Shown here in pieces: positions 17,346 through 26,745 of a DNA stretch of 64,000 nucleotides. Source of the stretch: Aquirickettsiella gammari (GTDB lineage: Bacteria; Pseudomonadota; Gammaproteobacteria; Diplorickettsiales; Diplorickettsiaceae). The stretch spans positions 310,001-374,000 of the forward strand of contig OY969558.1 in assembly GCA_963701065.1 (NCBI GenBank), given 5' to 3'. How positions within the stretch are numbered: position 1 is the first letter of the stretch; every line of letters begins with the position of its first letter. The notes beneath the pieces are model-generated. The model saw only the letters and a program-made list of their open reading frames with translations, was not told where the DNA came from and did not search any database. The translations under genes were made by a program, and so were the position numbers.

Positions 17346-18332
17346 ATGGCTAAGAAAGCTTTAATTACCGGAATCACAGGCCAAGATGGCGCTTATCTTG
17401 CTCAATTTTTACTACAAAAGAATTATGAAGTTTATGGAGTAGTGGCGCGAAGGACCAGCGATAGTCTATGGCGTTTACGTGAACTAAATATCGAATCGGC
17501 TATCCAATTCATTAACGGCGACATGATAGATTCGGCCTCTTTAGTGCGCGCGATGGAGGAATCAGCAGCGGATGAGGTCTATAATCTTGCCGCGCAAAGC
17601 TTTGTCGGAACTTCTTGGGAACAACCTAGCTTAACCGGCCAAGTTACTGCGCTAGGTGTTACCAATCTTTTAGAGGCGATGCGTTTAACGCGTCCCAAAG
17701 CCAAATTTTATCAAGCGTCTAGTAGCGAAATATTTGGCTTAATTCAAGCAGAACGACAAAATGAGAATACCCCTTTTTATCCACGCAGCCCTTATGCCGT
17801 AGCGAAGGTTTATGGTCATTGGATTACGGTTAATTATCGTGAAAGCTTTGGCATCCACGCCTCAAACGGAATATTATTTAATCATGAATCACCGCTAAGA
17901 GGAATGGAATTCGTTAGCCGTAAAGTAAGCCATGCGGTGGCTAACATCAAATTAGGGCTCGCTGAAAAATTACATTTAGGTAATATCGATGCTAAACGAG
18001 ACTGGGGATTTGCAGGCGATTATGTTGAAGCGATGTGGTTAATGTTGCAACAAGAGCGGGCTGATGATTATGTCATCGCAACAGGACATAGCACCACAGT
18101 AAGAGATCTATGTCAATTAGCGTTTGCCCACGTCGATCTAGATTACCAGGATCATCTGGTCATCGATCCTAAACTATTCAGACCGGCTGAAGTGGATGTT
18201 TTGTTAGGGGATCCGCAAAAAGCTAATCAACAATTAAATTGGCACGCCAAAACACAACTGGCTGCCTTAATAACCATGATGGTCGATAAGGACATGGCGC
18301 GTCTAGATGTTAAACAAAATATATTCACTTAA
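17346..18332 (+). CDS. gmd: GDP-mannose 4,6-dehydratase
   Basis: 328 aa extended SDR, the short form of Gmd (E. coli Gmd is about 373 aa). Motifs are ITGITGQDGAYLA (nucleotide binding), ARRTSDSLWRL, NLAAQSFVGTSWEQP, QASSSEIFG, the catalytic YAVAK, and NGILFNHESPLRG, all diagnostic of Gmd. It converts GDP-mannose to GDP-4-keto-6-deoxymannose, the precursor of D-rhamnose, fucose, perosamine and colitose. AGGATTG precedes the ATG. No dedicated RMD or fucose synthase is adjacent, so the final product depends on another gene, possibly the SDR or epimerase earlier in the locus or the ColD-like dehydrase. Confidence 0.93.
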   Translation: MAKKALITGITGQDGAYLAQFLLQKNYEVYGVVARRTSDSLWRLRELNIESAIQFINGDMIDSASLVRAMEESAADEVYNLAAQSFVGTSWEQPSLTGQVTALGVTNLLEAMRLTRPKAKFYQASSSEIFGLIQAERQNENTPFYPRSPYAVAKVYGHWITVNYRESFGIHASNGILFNHESPLRGMEFVSRKVSHAVANIKLGLAEKLHLGNIDAKRDWGFAGDYVEAMWLMLQQERADDYVIATGHSTTVRDLCQLAFAHVDLDYQDHLVIDPKLFRPAEVDVLLGDPQKANQQLNWHAKTQLAALITMMVDKDMARLDVKQNIFT

Positions 18333-18363
18333 AATCAATAGTTGCTGGACAAGGAAAGTTTAA

Positions 18364-18776
18364 AATGACTGTGGTTCCTTATGCGCAAAACATGGAAGAC
18401 TATGCTATGGCGTACACTTCAGCATGTCAAAAAAGGATTTTATATTGACATGGGCGCCTATTTTTCTGACAAGGATTCGGTAACCAAGCTTTTTTATGAA
18501 AAAGCTTGGTGCAGTGTTAATGTAGAACCTAATTCTGAATACCATACTGAATTAACAAAAAAGCAGCCGCGCGATAAAAATTTTCGCTTTGTGCTGAGTA
18601 ATAAATCAGGCCTGACAGAAATAAATATCTTAAACTTTGCAGAATCAAACCTTTCAACAGGTTTGTCAACCTTAGATCGTGATCTCGCTACAAAACATGT
18701 TACTGCGAGCTATTTAATGAAGACAGATCGTGTTGAATCCCTAACATTAGCCAAGCTTATTAAAAAATATATCTAA
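18364..18776 (+). pseudogene. FkbM methyltransferase remnant, frameshifted and truncated
   Basis: The reading frame from ATG 18364 gives the typical FkbM start (TVVPYAQNMED). The rest of the conserved N-terminus (MLWRTLQHVKKGFYIDMGA, then DSVTKLFYEKAW and NVEPNSEY) continues in another frame that begins about base 18402. A small indel near 18400 therefore breaks the gene. The protein then stops at 18776 after TLAKLIKKYI, before the FkbM signature DFLKIDVEG that should come next. A normal member has 230-300 residues. It lies right after gmd and was probably once a sugar methyltransferase of this operon. A sequencing error could explain the 5' frameshift but not the missing 3' half. Confidence 0.75.
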
Positions 18777-18819
18777 CTATTTTTAGTAAATTAACTAATA
18801 GCCAACCTGAGAATAATGT

Positions 18820-21471
18820 ATGCAAGAATTAATTTCTCAAAAAAACAAGCGCATATTTTGCTTAAGTATGCACCAAAAATTAGTCAAAATTGAGATCGAG
18901 CGACTTCGGATATTAGGTTACGAAGTCTTCGAACCGCCTTATCTGAAGAAGCCTATCCGCTACCAAACAACCGTATGGGATTGGAAACAACAATCATCTT
19001 CCGGCTCTACATTGCCCCTAGAAGCGCTTACTATTCTCGCTAAAACTAATTTTTTCACTAGTTTCATTCCACAATTAGCCGCTGAAATTCTTAACCAATA
19101 TTTCGGAACAATACTCGTCGTTGGCAATCAAATATGGTTAAAAAATATCCTTGAAGTCTACCGTGGAAAAATAATTTACAGAGTATATGGACAACCCTAT
19201 AGCTTATCTCAAGATTTAGTCAATCATTCTATTCTCGATTTAATAACTGAACGTGAAAATTTTTGGTTTTGTCCACATCATGAAAAAGCATTGCTTATTG
19301 AAGATCTATGGTTAACGCGATTAAACACGCGCATTATTCCTTGCTGCCTGCCTAACGATATCATTAGATTGCAAGATACCTGGGAATTCAAAGAATCCTA
19401 CGATACCTGTATAGGTTTAATTTGTCCAAATATTTTAAATAATCCTTTTTCCTACCGATACTATGGGGATATACAGCGCTATTTTTCTGGTGAACAATTT
19501 AAGGTATTTGGTACTCAAGTAGTTACCGTTCCTGATCCTCTAGTACTTGGGACGTTGGAGCGAAAAGATTTTTTAGCGCATTTTATCAAACTACATAGCT
19601 TCGTGTACCATTATACCGAATCAGCATTCTGCCATCTAGCGCCTATTGAGTTCATGACATTAGGAGGTCCCGTTCTTTTTCAGAAAGGTTCCTTATTATC
19701 CGCATATTTTGAAAATATGTCAGCGCCTGGTGAAGCAAAAGATATAAAAATGCTTACTATGCGCGCTAAACAGCTGCTAAAAAAACACGCTTGCACTCTA
19801 AGTAATGAGATTATAGATAGTCAGAAAAAAGTGAGAATGCTATATCATCCTAACTATGTGTGGCCTATATTCGATAAGGTTATCATGGAAATTTTAGGAT
19901 CAAATATTCCAGCCCCCGCTGAAAAAATTATTTATAACATAAATAAAGAAACCGCCTATAATTTGGATATTGACACTGAAAAATCAATCCTAATTCCTTT
20001 TCACCACTTCGGCTGTAGTGTTGTTAAAGATCAAGAAACAAGCTATCACATGCCCGAAGGAATATTTCGTGTTATAAATTTGATGGTTAAAGCGTTAATT
20101 GATAATGATAAAACTATCATCATTACTAGTTATCGCCGTGACTTTGGCAAAGTTCATGGTTTTTTTGCACAGCAAATTTCAAATTACTCTAAGATAAAGA
20201 TACTCATTCTTGAAAATAAAAATATCTATTCAAGAATAAAATGTAAAATTAAATTGTCTTTAAAAAGAAATATATTTTTAACAAAAATAATATATAGAAT
20301 TAAATTTTATTTAAAAGAAAATATCTTTTTAATAAAAATAAAATATAAAATTAAATTGTCTTTAAAAAGAAATATATTTTTAACAAAAATAAAATATAAA
20401 ATTAAATTGTCTTTAAAGAAAAATATATTTTTAACAAAAATAATATATAAAATTAAATTTTTTTTGAAAGAAAACATCTTTTTAAAAAAAACTATTTTAA
20501 GTTACAAATTTTTTTTCAACTTGATAAATAACTCTCTTTTTTCTAGCTACGTTTCAACGGTCAATAAAAGTAAATCTATCTCACATGTCATCGTTCCTCA
20601 TTACTATACATTCCCTGAAACTTTCAATATGAAAAAACCTATCTTTTTATATATCCCTGATTATTTGCCTCATTTTTATCCGAAATCATTAGACATGGGT
20701 TCTCATTGGACATGGCGTCTTAATGGAAAAAAATTGGCTAACAAAGCCAAATTAATTCTTACTAATTCTGAATTTACTCGTAACTATCTACCAGCAACTA
20801 AATTAAAGGTAATAAAAGAAAAAATCATAAAAATTCCACTTACCTATCTTAATCAAATACAAAAAGTGGATGACGATGCTATCTTGAAAGAGTTTATCAA
20901 AAGTTTACCTCCGCTTTTCGTTTTTTACCCTACCCGAGCAAGACCTTCTAAGCGATTAAATGATTTTTCGGAAACGGTAAGAATTGTAAATAATCGTCTT
21001 CAAGCAAGCGACGAAAAAAGACGGGTTTATGGTGTGTTAACTACACCATTTACACCGGACGTTCCTAATGAATATCTTATATCCTTACCAACATTGCCCG
21101 ATAAAACCCTGGCAGAGATTTATAAACGTGCTACCGCGCTTCTTTTTACATCAGAAAATGAAGGTAATTTTCCAACACAAATTAATGAGGCGCTTTATCT
21201 GAATACACCTATTATAGCCACTAATATCCCACAAATTACCGATGAGCTCGTTGAAAAAAATAATGCGTTGCAACTTGTCGAAGTAGGTAACTGTATAAAG
21301 TTTGCTGATGCAGTCTTATATACAATGAACAATAGAGCACTAGTTTTAGCTACACAGCAAATAACCCGTGAATTTGCGATTAAAAATTTTAGTTATGAGC
21401 AATTTTCCACACAGCTTTTAGCTATTTTTTTTGAAAATTCTACCGATTTAACTACAGAGCCTACTATATAG
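18820..21471 (+). CDS. Large two-domain glycosyltransferase with internal tandem repeat
   Basis: 883 aa. Residues 1 to about 385 form one glycosyltransferase-like unit (LVVGNQIWLKN, VYGQPYSL, PIEFMTLGGPVLFQKGSLLSAYF). After a linker, residues from about 400 on form a GT-B/GT4-like unit with LTNSEFTRNY, FYPTRARPSKRL, LPDKTLAEIYKRATALLFTSENEGN and INEALYLNTPIIATN. Between the two half-sites of the second unit sits a lysine-rich repeat (residues 468 to about 557). Fused double transferases that add two sugars or polymerise a repeat are common in LPS loci. No membrane helix is evident. The donor is unknown, and whether the repeat permits folding is uncertain. Confidence 0.65.
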   Translation: MQELISQKNKRIFCLSMHQKLVKIEIERLRILGYEVFEPPYLKKPIRYQTTVWDWKQQSSSGSTLPLEALTILAKTNFFTSFIPQLAAEILNQYFGTILVVGNQIWLKNILEVYRGKIIYRVYGQPYSLSQDLVNHSILDLITERENFWFCPHHEKALLIEDLWLTRLNTRIIPCCLPNDIIRLQDTWEFKESYDTCIGLICPNILNNPFSYRYYGDIQRYFSGEQFKVFGTQVVTVPDPLVLGTLERKDFLAHFIKLHSFVYHYTESAFCHLAPIEFMTLGGPVLFQKGSLLSAYFENMSAPGEAKDIKMLTMRAKQLLKKHACTLSNEIIDSQKKVRMLYHPNYVWPIFDKVIMEILGSNIPAPAEKIIYNINKETAYNLDIDTEKSILIPFHHFGCSVVKDQETSYHMPEGIFRVINLMVKALIDNDKTIIITSYRRDFGKVHGFFAQQISNYSKIKILILENKNIYSRIKCKIKLSLKRNIFLTKIIYRIKFYLKENIFLIKIKYKIKLSLKRNIFLTKIKYKIKLSLKKNIFLTKIIYKIKFFLKENIFLKKTILSYKFFFNLINNSLFSSYVSTVNKSKSISHVIVPHYYTFPETFNMKKPIFLYIPDYLPHFYPKSLDMGSHWTWRLNGKKLANKAKLILTNSEFTRNYLPATKLKVIKEKIIKIPLTYLNQIQKVDDDAILKEFIKSLPPLFVFYPTRARPSKRLNDFSETVRIVNNRLQASDEKRRVYGVLTTPFTPDVPNEYLISLPTLPDKTLAEIYKRATALLFTSENEGNFPTQINEALYLNTPIIATNIPQITDELVEKNNALQLVEVGNCIKFADAVLYTMNNRALVLATQQITREFAIKNFSYEQFSTQLLAIFFENSTDLTTEPTI
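20221..20490 (+). repeat. 51-bp in-frame tandem repeat, about five copies
   Basis: Units start at 20221 (48 bp), 20269, 20320, 20371 and 20422 (51 bp each), with a partial sixth at 20473. Each encodes 16-17 residues of the form NIFLTKIxYKIKLSLKR. Units 1, 3 and 4 share one version (KLSLKR/K) and units 2 and 5 another (KFYLKE or KFFLKE), so a two-unit duplication may have occurred. Copies are near-identical in DNA and over 80% A+T. As 51 is a multiple of three, copy-number change would keep the glycosyltransferase frame. Confidence 0.9.
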
Positions 21472-21777
21472 TAGGAAATAAGAATATTTAGCGCGCAAGA
21501 TAAAGACTTATTTTTCTATTTACTATCCTCGATATTATATAAAAAGTGCTAATTAATGCCATAAAAATTAAAGTACAAAAAATATTTATTGATTTAAAAG
21601 GATATATGAACGTCAATCTTGGTCTGATCCTGGATATTTAGCTGATACTTGCAAAGATGAAAATAAGATACAACAAAACCTTACAAATTTTCAACATGAA
21701 ATAGCATCCACCTAAGTACTCCATAGTCTTGATAGCATAATTTATAAAAAAATTCTATGGGGATGGACAGTAATTAC
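21472..21777. other. Non-coding gap with possible coding remnant
   Basis: 306 bases between converging genes. Frame 21593-21715 (plus) stays open for 40 codons and has protein-like composition (ERQSWSDPGYLADT), but it has no start codon or ribosome site. It may be a decayed gene end or chance. No terminator-like hairpin was found. Confidence 0.3.
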
Positions 21778-23346
21778 TTACCTAAGCTTAATCACTCTAG
21801 AGTAAATCAGTATTTTTTTCTTTTTACAAATCACTATTTTTGTAGGGGTTCCATAAAGAGAATAAACTAAATTTTCATCTAAAATAAATGGGTTATAATC
21901 CTTATCAGGCATATCAATTATTATAAAATTAACAGGGTCTTTAAATTTGTTTATATTAATTAACCAAGGAAAGGTATATAAACTATTTATAACAGGAACA
22001 ACTTTTACATTTTCTAGACTGAGAGCAGTAATAAGATTAGCATCCCAATATTGCGCTATTCCATTATGTCCGTAACCACGTAAAGATTTATCAATACAAC
22101 GTACATATTGAGGATAATAACTCATATGAATCTTAAAGTTTGACCTGTTAGTATAGGCTAATAGAGTGATTATAGTATATAAAAATACTGCCGCCGTAAA
22201 ATATAGAAATATTTTTGAATTTAATAATTTACTATTAAGATAAGCAATCGGAATAAAAAAAAATAAAAATGGGAAATAAAATAAAGGAAACATATACCTA
22301 TCAATCACATAATTCACATCTGTTAAACAAAATATACTGCCAATAGTAAAAAATATGCTTAAAAAAATAAATAAAATTAAAAATGACATTTTTTTAATAG
22401 AGTTTTTTATATTTTCTTTGTTCTTAGTAAATATCCTTGCTCCTATAGTAAGAATTAAAGTCGAATAAAATATACTATAAATAACTCTGACAAAATAATT
22501 GCTACTAGTTTTAAAAGTTTTAAGTAAGACTATTGATTGCGCACTTATTGTACTAAACGATATCTTTGCTAAAGAGGGATGTGACAAATAATTTGACAAG
22601 CTATAATTTGCTATAAAACACTCTAAAGTAAATAATCCCGCGATACTTGATAGAATAATGGGGCTAGAAAATAACAAATATCGAAAAAAACTAATTCTTT
22701 TTGTTAAGAAAAAAAGGCTATAAGTGAAAAAAATGGGGCTCGCAAATTGTACAAAAAATAATAAATCAGATAGGCTACAGCCAAAAGCTATAAGGGTTGA
22801 AAGAGCGACTAAAATATAATCTTTATAAGTCAATTTATCCCTATTAACCAAGTTAATTTGTATACCTAGCAAAAAAAGACCCGCTATAAATTCCTCTACA
22901 TGATAAAATGCAAGCAATAATATGTTATAGGGAGGACGACCAGTAAATGCTAATAAAAACATGCCGGTAGTCACCATCAATGCACAAAACGTGGACTTCC
23001 TTGTAGGAAAATACTGAGAGTAAATCAATTTAATCGCAAAATACATTGCAATTATCGTCACCCATATTACGGTTAAAAAATAAAGATAGATATTTTTAAC
23101 TGTCAAAAGAACAAGCGCAAAGATAGGCATACCAGGAAAAAAATGGGTCACTGAGGGTATGGCCCAATCCTTATAATGACCGTGTTCAATCAATAAATCT
23201 TTAAACAACAAAACAGAAGCTACTCCGTCTGAATTAAAAAACAAACTAATCATTTTTTGGTTTGTGTAAACCAGGCTAGCGAATAACAATAAAATAAATA
23301 ACCAGCTATATTCGATAAAATAAATTAATTTATCTTTAATCTTCAT
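21778..23346 (-). CDS. Polytopic membrane protein, unknown (GT-C-like)
   Basis: 522 aa with about ten to eleven hydrophobic helices and a C-terminal soluble region of about 100 residues (from YYPQYVRCID). The first loop after helix 1 has FFNSDGVASVLLFKDLL, an acidic loop in the position of the GT-C catalytic aspartate, and GHYKDWAIPSVTHFFPG. I do not recognise a named family. A clear ribosome site (AGGAA) precedes the ATG. It follows the Wzt gene on the same strand after 59 bases, so it is probably co-transcribed with the exporter. It could be a lipid-linked sugar transferase that decorates the glycan in the periplasm; this is inference. It is very AT-rich. Confidence 0.5.
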   Translation of the reverse strand: MKIKDKLIYFIEYSWLFILLLFASLVYTNQKMISLFFNSDGVASVLLFKDLLIEHGHYKDWAIPSVTHFFPGMPIFALVLLTVKNIYLYFLTVIWVTIIAMYFAIKLIYSQYFPTRKSTFCALMVTTGMFLLAFTGRPPYNILLLAFYHVEEFIAGLFLLGIQINLVNRDKLTYKDYILVALSTLIAFGCSLSDLLFFVQFASPIFFTYSLFFLTKRISFFRYLLFSSPIILSSIAGLFTLECFIANYSLSNYLSHPSLAKISFSTISAQSIVLLKTFKTSSNYFVRVIYSIFYSTLILTIGARIFTKNKENIKNSIKKMSFLILFIFLSIFFTIGSIFCLTDVNYVIDRYMFPLFYFPFLFFFIPIAYLNSKLLNSKIFLYFTAAVFLYTIITLLAYTNRSNFKIHMSYYPQYVRCIDKSLRGYGHNGIAQYWDANLITALSLENVKVVPVINSLYTFPWLININKFKDPVNFIIIDMPDKDYNPFILDENLVYSLYGTPTKIVICKKKKILIYSRVIKLR

Positions 23347-23405
23347 TCGAATTAATTCCTTATAATTTAAGCTTTTACGCGCTACGTTTATTGAATGTAA
23401 TAGTC

Positions 23406-24155
23406 CTACGGTTTATTTAACTGGTCATATTTCTCAATCCCCTCTTCCACTGTACCAACATACAGGACTCTGCCTTTTTCTAATAAAACCACTTTATTGC
23501 ACAGTGTTTGTATTGTCGCATTGGAATGTGAGGCTAACACTAAGATACTCGACTGATCAATAAACTCATTGAGCCGCTGTTCAGCCTTTTTTAAAAAGAC
23601 CGTATCCCCAACACCTATCATTTCATCCATCAACAAAATATCAGGCTTAATACAGGTAACGACCGCAAAGGCTAAACGTAATTGCATCCCCGCCGAATAA
23701 GTACGTACAGGCGCTAATAGATAATCACCTAATTCAGTAAATTCCGCAATTGACTCGAGCTTTTTTTGAATCTCTTTACGGGTTAAACCTAATAATAGCC
23801 CCCTCACGATAATATTTTCATAACCGGTTGATTCGGGATTAATCCCCAACATAATGTTCAATAAAGGGGTCACCTTCCCTTCACAACGCATCGTTCCCTC
23901 GACAGGTTCATAAATGCTAGCTAATGTGCGCAGCAAGGTACTTTTTCCAGCCCCATTATGGCCAATAAGACCCACCCGATCGCCATGATTAAATTGCAGT
24001 GTCACTTTATCTAAAGATCTGACAAAAACAAGCTTCTCTTGATCATCTAAAATACCACCGGTGGTGAACTGTAAAAATTTTTTTTTCAAGGAACGGGTGC
24101 CAAAGTTATAGATAGGAAAATTAATAGACACCGAGTCGAGTTGTATGGAAGCCAT
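23406..24155 (-). CDS. wzt: Polysaccharide ABC exporter, ATP-binding subunit
   Basis: 249 aa from ATG 24155 (MASIQLDS), which has an AGGG ribosome site; a longer frame starting at 24179 would overlap wzm and lacks one. Walker A is GHNGAGKST (65-73), the ABC signature region is TYSAGMQLRLAFAV, Walker B is ILLMDEMIGVGD, with an H-loop ASHS. This is the KpsT/Wzt/TagH family that powers O-antigen or capsule export. It lacks the C-terminal carbohydrate-binding domain of long Wzt proteins, which read a chain-end cap, so chain length is likely set another way. It pairs with the permease gene immediately upstream. Confidence 0.88.
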   Translation of the reverse strand: MASIQLDSVSINFPIYNFGTRSLKKKFLQFTTGGILDDQEKLVFVRSLDKVTLQFNHGDRVGLIGHNGAGKSTLLRTLASIYEPVEGTMRCEGKVTPLLNIMLGINPESTGYENIIVRGLLLGLTRKEIQKKLESIAEFTELGDYLLAPVRTYSAGMQLRLAFAVVTCIKPDILLMDEMIGVGDTVFLKKAEQRLNEFIDQSSILVLASHSNATIQTLCNKVVLLEKGRVLYVGTVEEGIEKYDQLNKP

Positions 24156-24169
24156 GATGAACCCTAGGT

Positions 24170-25027
24170 TTACAGCCAATAAGCAATTCTGGCGCGATAG
24201 CGAGTAAATATTCTAAAAGAAATAAATAAACCGAATAGCGTTATCCCAGCAGTAAATAAAAGCGTGTATTTTGAAGGAAGATTTCCTAACAAAGGATTTC
24301 TAACGAGTTCCATAAATTGAGCAAAGGGATTCAAGCGGATAATATAGTGGTATCGTTCAGGGAGGATACTGGGTGACCATATAATAGGCGTTAAAAAGAA
24401 CACCACTTGCACTAGGCTAATAATTAATTGAGCAATATCTCGAAATCGTGTCCCTAAAAGGGCTAATATAGCGCCATAACTAACCCCATTGAGCCAAATA
24501 ATCGCTAAGCTTAAGGGAAGAAATAGTGTATAAACATTAACTTTCACACCAAAGATAAAAATTATTGGCAGTAGGACTAAAATATTATGAAAAAAAATAA
24601 TGAAGCATTTGCTCACGACTCGAAAAATAAATACCGAATAAGGTTGCTTCATCTGCTTAATAAAGGGTTCCGCTTCAACAAAGATACTGACCCCTTCGGT
24701 TAGTAAGGATGCGATAAGACCCCAGGTTAAAATACCGGATGCCAGAAAGGGATAATATTGCGCTAAATCTATTTTAAATAATCGCCCATACAGCAATCCC
24801 ATGGTATAGATGGTAATCGCCATACTTAAGGTAATCCAAAACGGGCCTAAAGTTGAACGCCGATAGCGAAGTTGAATATCTTGCCAAGCTAGTAAAAGCC
24901 AAATACGCCATTCTTTGAGGCCGTCACGAATATCAATTAAAGCAAGGCGAGTGTTTGAGCAAATGGCTATGTTTAGAAATTTATCTGGTGTTGAAAAGAT
25001 TGCTTGTTTTTCTTCTATTCGTTCCAT
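24170..25027 (-). CDS. wzm: Polysaccharide ABC exporter, permease subunit
   Basis: 285 aa with about six membrane helices in the ABC2-type arrangement. The cytoplasmic N-terminus ends in WRIWLLLAWQDIQLRYRRS, the amphipathic entry of Wzm/KpsM/TagG. Later come SLLTEGVSIFVEAEPFIKQM, GTRFRDIAQL and PIIWSPSILPERYHYIIRLNPFAQFMELVRNPLLG, all family hallmarks. It forms the inner-membrane channel for lipid-linked O-polysaccharide, together with Wzt. It leads the wzm-wzt-membrane protein group on the minus strand, 56 bases after pyrG. Confidence 0.9.
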   Translation of the reverse strand: MERIEEKQAIFSTPDKFLNIAICSNTRLALIDIRDGLKEWRIWLLLAWQDIQLRYRRSTLGPFWITLSMAITIYTMGLLYGRLFKIDLAQYYPFLASGILTWGLIASLLTEGVSIFVEAEPFIKQMKQPYSVFIFRVVSKCFIIFFHNILVLLPIIFIFGVKVNVYTLFLPLSLAIIWLNGVSYGAILALLGTRFRDIAQLIISLVQVVFFLTPIIWSPSILPERYHYIIRLNPFAQFMELVRNPLLGNLPSKYTLLFTAGITLFGLFISFRIFTRYRARIAYWL

Positions 25028-25083
25028 TTATTTAAATTATCCCTTGGCTAGCTTGAAATTTATTCAGATATCTACATAAAAAT

Positions 25084-26745
25084 TTAAGTCGACGTCGCTT
25101 TAGTGGCATTTAAACTTTGCAAATGTTGTGAGCGTGCTGCCTCAACAAAATCTACAAACAAAGGGTGCCCATCACGAGGATTCGATGTAAATTCAGGATG
25201 AAATTGACAGGCGATAAACCAGGGGTGATTTTCTAATTCGATCATTTCAACCAAACTGCCATCTTCTGAACGACCCGAGATAATTAATCCTAATTTTTCC
25301 AATGGTGGCAATAATTTATCATTGACTTCATAACGGTGTCGATGACGTTCGATAATACTGTCACGGCCATAAAGTGCCCTTGCCTTGCTTCCTTGCTTTA
25401 AGCAGCAGAGCTGCCCTCCCAAACGCATGGTGCCGCCTAGGTCGGAATTTTTGTCGCGTTTTTCCAATTGACCATCGGGGCTGGTCCATTCTGTCACTAA
25501 AGCCACCACGGGATAAGGTGTTTCCGCATCAAATTCAGTGCTGTGCGCATCGGTTAATCCAGCCACATGGCGAGCAAATTCTATCAGTGCTGTTTGCATT
25601 CCTAAACAAATACCCAGGTAAGGTTTGGCATTTTCTCGCGCATATTGCGCCGCCAAAATTTTACCTTCTATTCCACGCTTGCCGAAACCACCAGGCACTA
25701 AAATAGCATCTAAGGGCTCTAATAATTTAACCCCTTGTTGCTCTAGCGCTTCTGCATCGATATAGATGATATTAACATGCGTATGGGTTTTAATCCCGGC
25801 ATGCACTAAGGCTTCACTCAAGGATTTATACGAGTCGGCTAGACCCATATATTTGCCAACCATACCGATTTTGACTTCCGCGGTTGGATTTTCCTTCGCC
25901 GCTACGACCTCTGACCAAGCCTTTAAATCGGCGGTTGGATAATCTTTTAAACCAAAACGTTGTAATACCTTCTCGTCCACACTTTGTTGATGTAATAACA
26001 AGGGAACACGGTAAATATTATTAACATCCGGCAAGGAAATAACGCCGGATAATTCAACATTGGTAAATAAAGCTATTTTTTCTCGCGCTTGTTCGGGAAT
26101 TTCCTCTTTCGAACGACAAATCAGCATATCTGCTTGTATCCCGATAGATCGTAATTCTTTAGTGGAATGCTGTGTAGGTTTGGTTTTGATTTCACCGGCG
26201 GTACTAATATAAGGCACTAAGGTTAAGTGAATAAACAAGGTATGTTGACTACCTAATTCGATACGTAATTGACGAATAGCCTCTAAAAATGGCAATGATT
26301 CAATATCACCTACCGTTCCACCGATTTCAACTAAGGCAATATCTGCCGCCTGTGCTCCTTTTAATATGGCCTGCTTAATTTCATCGGTCACATGTGGAAT
26401 CACTTGAACCGTTCCACCTAAATAATCACCACGACGTTCTTTACGTAGTACGCGCGCATAAATCTGACCAGCGGTAAAATTATTATTTCGCGTCATTTTA
26501 GCGCGAACAAAACGTTCGTAATGACCGAGATCTAAATCGGTTTCAGCACCATCTTCGGTGACAAAAACTTCACCATGCTGATAAGGACTCATCGTACCTG
26601 GATCGAGATTTAAATACGGATCCAATTTCAGCAAGCTGATATTGAGGCCTCGAGACTCTAAAATAGCCCCTAAAGAAGCGGCCGCAATACCCTTTCCTAA
26701 AGAAGAGACTACGCCACCTGTAATGAATATATATCGTGTCGCCAT
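25084..26745 (-). CDS. pyrG: CTP synthase
   Basis: 553 aa. The N-terminal amidoligase domain has FITGGVVSSLGKGI, KLDPYLNLDPGTMSP and HGEVFVTEDGAETDLDLGHYERF. The C-terminal class I glutamine amidotransferase domain has VPGGFGKRG, LGICLGMQ with the catalytic cysteine, and CQFHPEF with the His-Glu pair. It makes CTP from UTP, ATP and glutamine. Its ATG follows the stop of the DUF2063 gene with no gap, so at least part of its expression probably comes from the MNIO operon upstream. That is an unusual neighbour; pyrG is often followed by eno or kdsA in gammaproteobacteria. Confidence 0.97.
   Translation of the reverse strand: MATRYIFITGGVVSSLGKGIAAASLGAILESRGLNISLLKLDPYLNLDPGTMSPYQHGEVFVTEDGAETDLDLGHYERFVRAKMTRNNNFTAGQIYARVLRKERRGDYLGGTVQVIPHVTDEIKQAILKGAQAADIALVEIGGTVGDIESLPFLEAIRQLRIELGSQHTLFIHLTLVPYISTAGEIKTKPTQHSTKELRSIGIQADMLICRSKEEIPEQAREKIALFTNVELSGVISLPDVNNIYRVPLLLHQQSVDEKVLQRFGLKDYPTADLKAWSEVVAAKENPTAEVKIGMVGKYMGLADSYKSLSEALVHAGIKTHTHVNIIYIDAEALEQQGVKLLEPLDAILVPGGFGKRGIEGKILAAQYARENAKPYLGICLGMQTALIEFARHVAGLTDAHSTEFDAETPYPVVALVTEWTSPDGQLEKRDKNSDLGGTMRLGGQLCCLKQGSKARALYGRDSIIERHRHRYEVNDKLLPPLEKLGLIISGRSEDGSLVEMIELENHPWFIACQFHPEFTSNPRDGHPLFVDFVEAARSQHLQSLNATKATST

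Noticed and set aside
20221..20490. CRISPR-like array
   Set aside because: The 51-bp units are adjacent without spacers and keep a protein frame, so this is a coding tandem repeat.
25374..25706. Plus-strand open frame of 110 codons
   Set aside because: Lies antisense within pyrG, a certain gene; a shadow frame.
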